NCBI GenBank assembly: GCA_020086605.1
Contig: JACBWW010000039.1
Location: 1,657,600 to 1,721,599 of the forward strand
Direction of reading: 5' to 3'
Source: Lanius collurio
Lineage: Eukaryota; Chordata; Aves; Passeriformes; Laniidae
Length of the DNA stretch: 64,000 nucleotides
Positions 61,924 through 64,000 of this stretch are shown piece after piece; within the stretch, counting starts at the first letter, position 1; each line of letters starts with the position of its first letter. A program made the position numbers and the translations under genes. The notes under the pieces were generated by a model. The model had not been told where the DNA came from. It did not search any database and was given only the letters and a program-made list of their open reading frames with translations.

Positions 61924-63532
61924 AGGTGGTCCTCACAGTGGCACTCACCTGCCAGGGGAATGGCCCTGAGGTGCTGTGCTACCTGGAACATTCCCCTATG
62001 CTTTTCTCATGCTCCTGTGGTTACCCTGGGCTTTGGGGTTTTGTTGTGATGTGAACAGGCACTTTTTAATGGTCTTTGAAGAGGGAAGTCCTTCACACGT
62101 GCCCAGTGCCCACAGTGGACAGTTGTCACTTTGAACTACTAGCAGGATTGATTAGGAGAGATGTGCTTTGACACAAGGGAGAAAGGCTGATCGGTTTCTA
62201 GTCTGTCTTTCCTCTGCTCCTTTCAAAAATTCCCCTCCTTCATCCTTGGGTTGTTTGTGGCATTAGGTATGGATGAGATTTAGGTCATCCAGTGCATGGA
62301 AGACATTCTGTGCCTCCGGTGTTTTGGGGGGGTTGAGCATGCTCTAGGACAGCTCCAGGGTGGGTGCAGCTGGAGCACAGGGGTGCTTGCAAGCAGGATC
62401 TGTTTGCAAAGGGCTGGTTCAGAGGTGTCTGCAGCCCTTGTCAGACACAGGCAGCCACCATGCTCTGCCTGTGTTGGCAACTGAAGGGCTACACCCTGAA
62501 AGGCAGCAGGGACAGGAATGTGTAGGGCTTAGTTCCAGACTTAACCAAGTCCATGTCATGCAGACACCAGAGACTGAAGTCACTCCATCTCGTGTCACAG
62601 GTAATCACCTCATTACTGAGCAGGAAACAGTTAGAGGAAGGCTTAGACTAAAGACCAAACCATGGCTCCGTGGTCTTGAGCAAACCTGAGTGTGCTAGAG
62701 CAGCATTTTATTTGCAGGGGGTAGAGGGTGGAACAGCAGCACACCTAAGTGGATCTTTAATTTTACTGACCTATGGAAAATCCAGAACCCAATTTCCCAT
62801 GTAGAATGGAAATGAGGTTGAGATCCTAGCAGGAACTGAGGGTCTGTTGCTCCTCCTGATTTCTCTGTCTTAGTATGGGCAATGTAATTTCATAAAGTTA
62901 TTGGTGGTTGGCTAGAAAGCTCTGTTCAAGTTTTAATTTCCTCTATGACACACTGCTATTTGCAGAGGTCATGCAGAAGCTAAACCAGAGTAAGATTAAG
63001 ATGGGGGTAATGAGAGTTGTGTGCTGCCATCTGAGAGCAGAATTTGACCTTCTGAATTTTGAAGAAGCTGCAAATAGCCTGGATGTGCAGTACATATGTC
63101 AGAGAAGTAAAGAAAAGCATGTCAGATTTTGTCTTGGAGCCATCAGACATGGTTTGCAGCATCCTTGCAAAGAGGAAGGCGAGGGAACAGTGTGATGAGC
63201 ATGGAATTGACAGAGATTTCAGATATCCACATAGAAATTAATTCTTTCTCTTCAGTTCAGGAACCACCATCATATCACATCCACAATGCCCCAAAGCATC
63301 CTCCCAGCCAGTTGGCTCTTAGCAAGGATAGAACCAATTTCTTTATCCTCACTACCACCTCCTGCCAACACACTACGGAAATAGAAGATGTATCTGCTTC
63401 AAAAAGCATTTGTCTGCTTTTCTGGCCAGGCATATGCTTCAGAGGTGACAGCTGGTGCAGGAAAGAAGTATTTATTTATACATCCATATATATAGAAATG
63501 TATCTATTTATATAAACCTACACACACAAAGT

Positions 63533-63563
<31 letters not shown>

Positions 63564-64000
63564 GCCAACAGAGAATGCTTTACGTGCTCATGTGTGTATA
63601 TGAAAAGGAAGAAACCAAGGAAACTGATGAGCTGCCAGTTTTCCAGTTCAATTTTATAACAGTACTTTAGAAGAGCAGGGACAATGTCTGTATCCCTAAT
63701 GAGCAGCAGACGGAGTAGACCTTATCTTGGGATGATTTCTAGGCCTGATAAAGTACATTTTTTTGCAAATTCTTAATTTGACATCAAATAAATTCTTAAA
63801 TATGCAGAAGATCAACTGTCGTGCTTCTCCTCTTCATAAAAAAATAATCCTGCACTCACCATTTACTGAGAGTGACTCAGTAAATTCTCAGTAATGACAT
63901 CTCTAGTGAAGTATCAAGAGAAAGCTGAGGAAGGCAGTTGAATTTAAAGTTGTTAAAGGCCTCAAAGAAAAAAGTAACTCAAAATCTTCCTGAAAGAAAA
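61924..64000. other. Intergenic or intronic DNA, no gene seen
   Basis: Starts with the second AGGT of the LTR target-site duplication. GC-richer patch at 62290-62500, then AT-rich with TATA-type repeats near 63470-63563. The 128-codon open frame at 63129-63515 and others have no recognisable domain. Confidence 0.55.
63532..63563. repeat. (TA)n microsatellite
   Basis: About 16 TA units with one CA interruption. A looser ATATAT/TATTTA-rich area extends upstream to about 63470. Confidence 0.85.

Noticed and set aside
63129..63515. 128-codon plus-strand open frame
   Set aside because: No recognisable domain; its end is a TATA-type repeat translation.

Overview
The window looks like vertebrate nuclear DNA, most probably from a bird and plausibly a songbird. 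The grounds are an AT-rich background, a short CR1 LINE tail of the avian type, an older reversed CR1 fragment of the type shared by birds and other sauropsids, LTR remnants of bird-like endogenous retroviruses, and no recognisable mammalian SINE or L1. No bacterial features are present. Species assignment is inference.

I found no protein-coding gene, exon, rRNA or tRNA that I can defend. The open frames are short, overlap one another on both strands, and show no family I recognise. The longest lie in a simple repeat, in an LTR, across the assembly gap, or in unremarkable intergenic sequence. The region is best read as intergenic or deep-intronic, a gene-desert type of interval.

Layout: 1-24400 is AT-rich unique-looking DNA with a few palindromic, AT-rich stretches that could be conserved non-coding elements. 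24401-25042 is a complex foldback: two roughly 200 bp arms, about 93% identical and inverted, around a CpG-rich core that ends in a purine tract and a third copy of the element terminus. I read it as a rearranged endogenous-retrovirus remnant. 26373-26907 is an old forward-oriented solo LTR that resembles the avian ERVL-like class. 30101-30240 is an antisense CR1 remnant. 30937-31153 is a long purine/pyrimidine-alternating microsatellite. 31346-31524 is a 48/49 bp minisatellite that runs into a 255-base assembly gap (31525-31779). 35630-35692 is a CR1 3' tail. 35693-60219 is mostly unique-looking DNA with GC-richer patches and homopolymer tracts. 60220-60282 is a GGAC/GGAA array. 61204-61923 is a well-preserved reverse-oriented solo LTR with TG...CA ends, a TATA box, a poly(A) signal and a 4 bp target-site duplication. 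The rest, to 64000, is unique-looking apart from a short TA repeat.

No genes work together here. The functional interest lies in transposon-derived regulatory DNA (an LTR with an intact promoter layout), the odd foldback element, and candidate conserved non-coding elements. I found no convincing novel biological system; the foldback and its short Ser/Asp-rich frame come closest to something unexplained.
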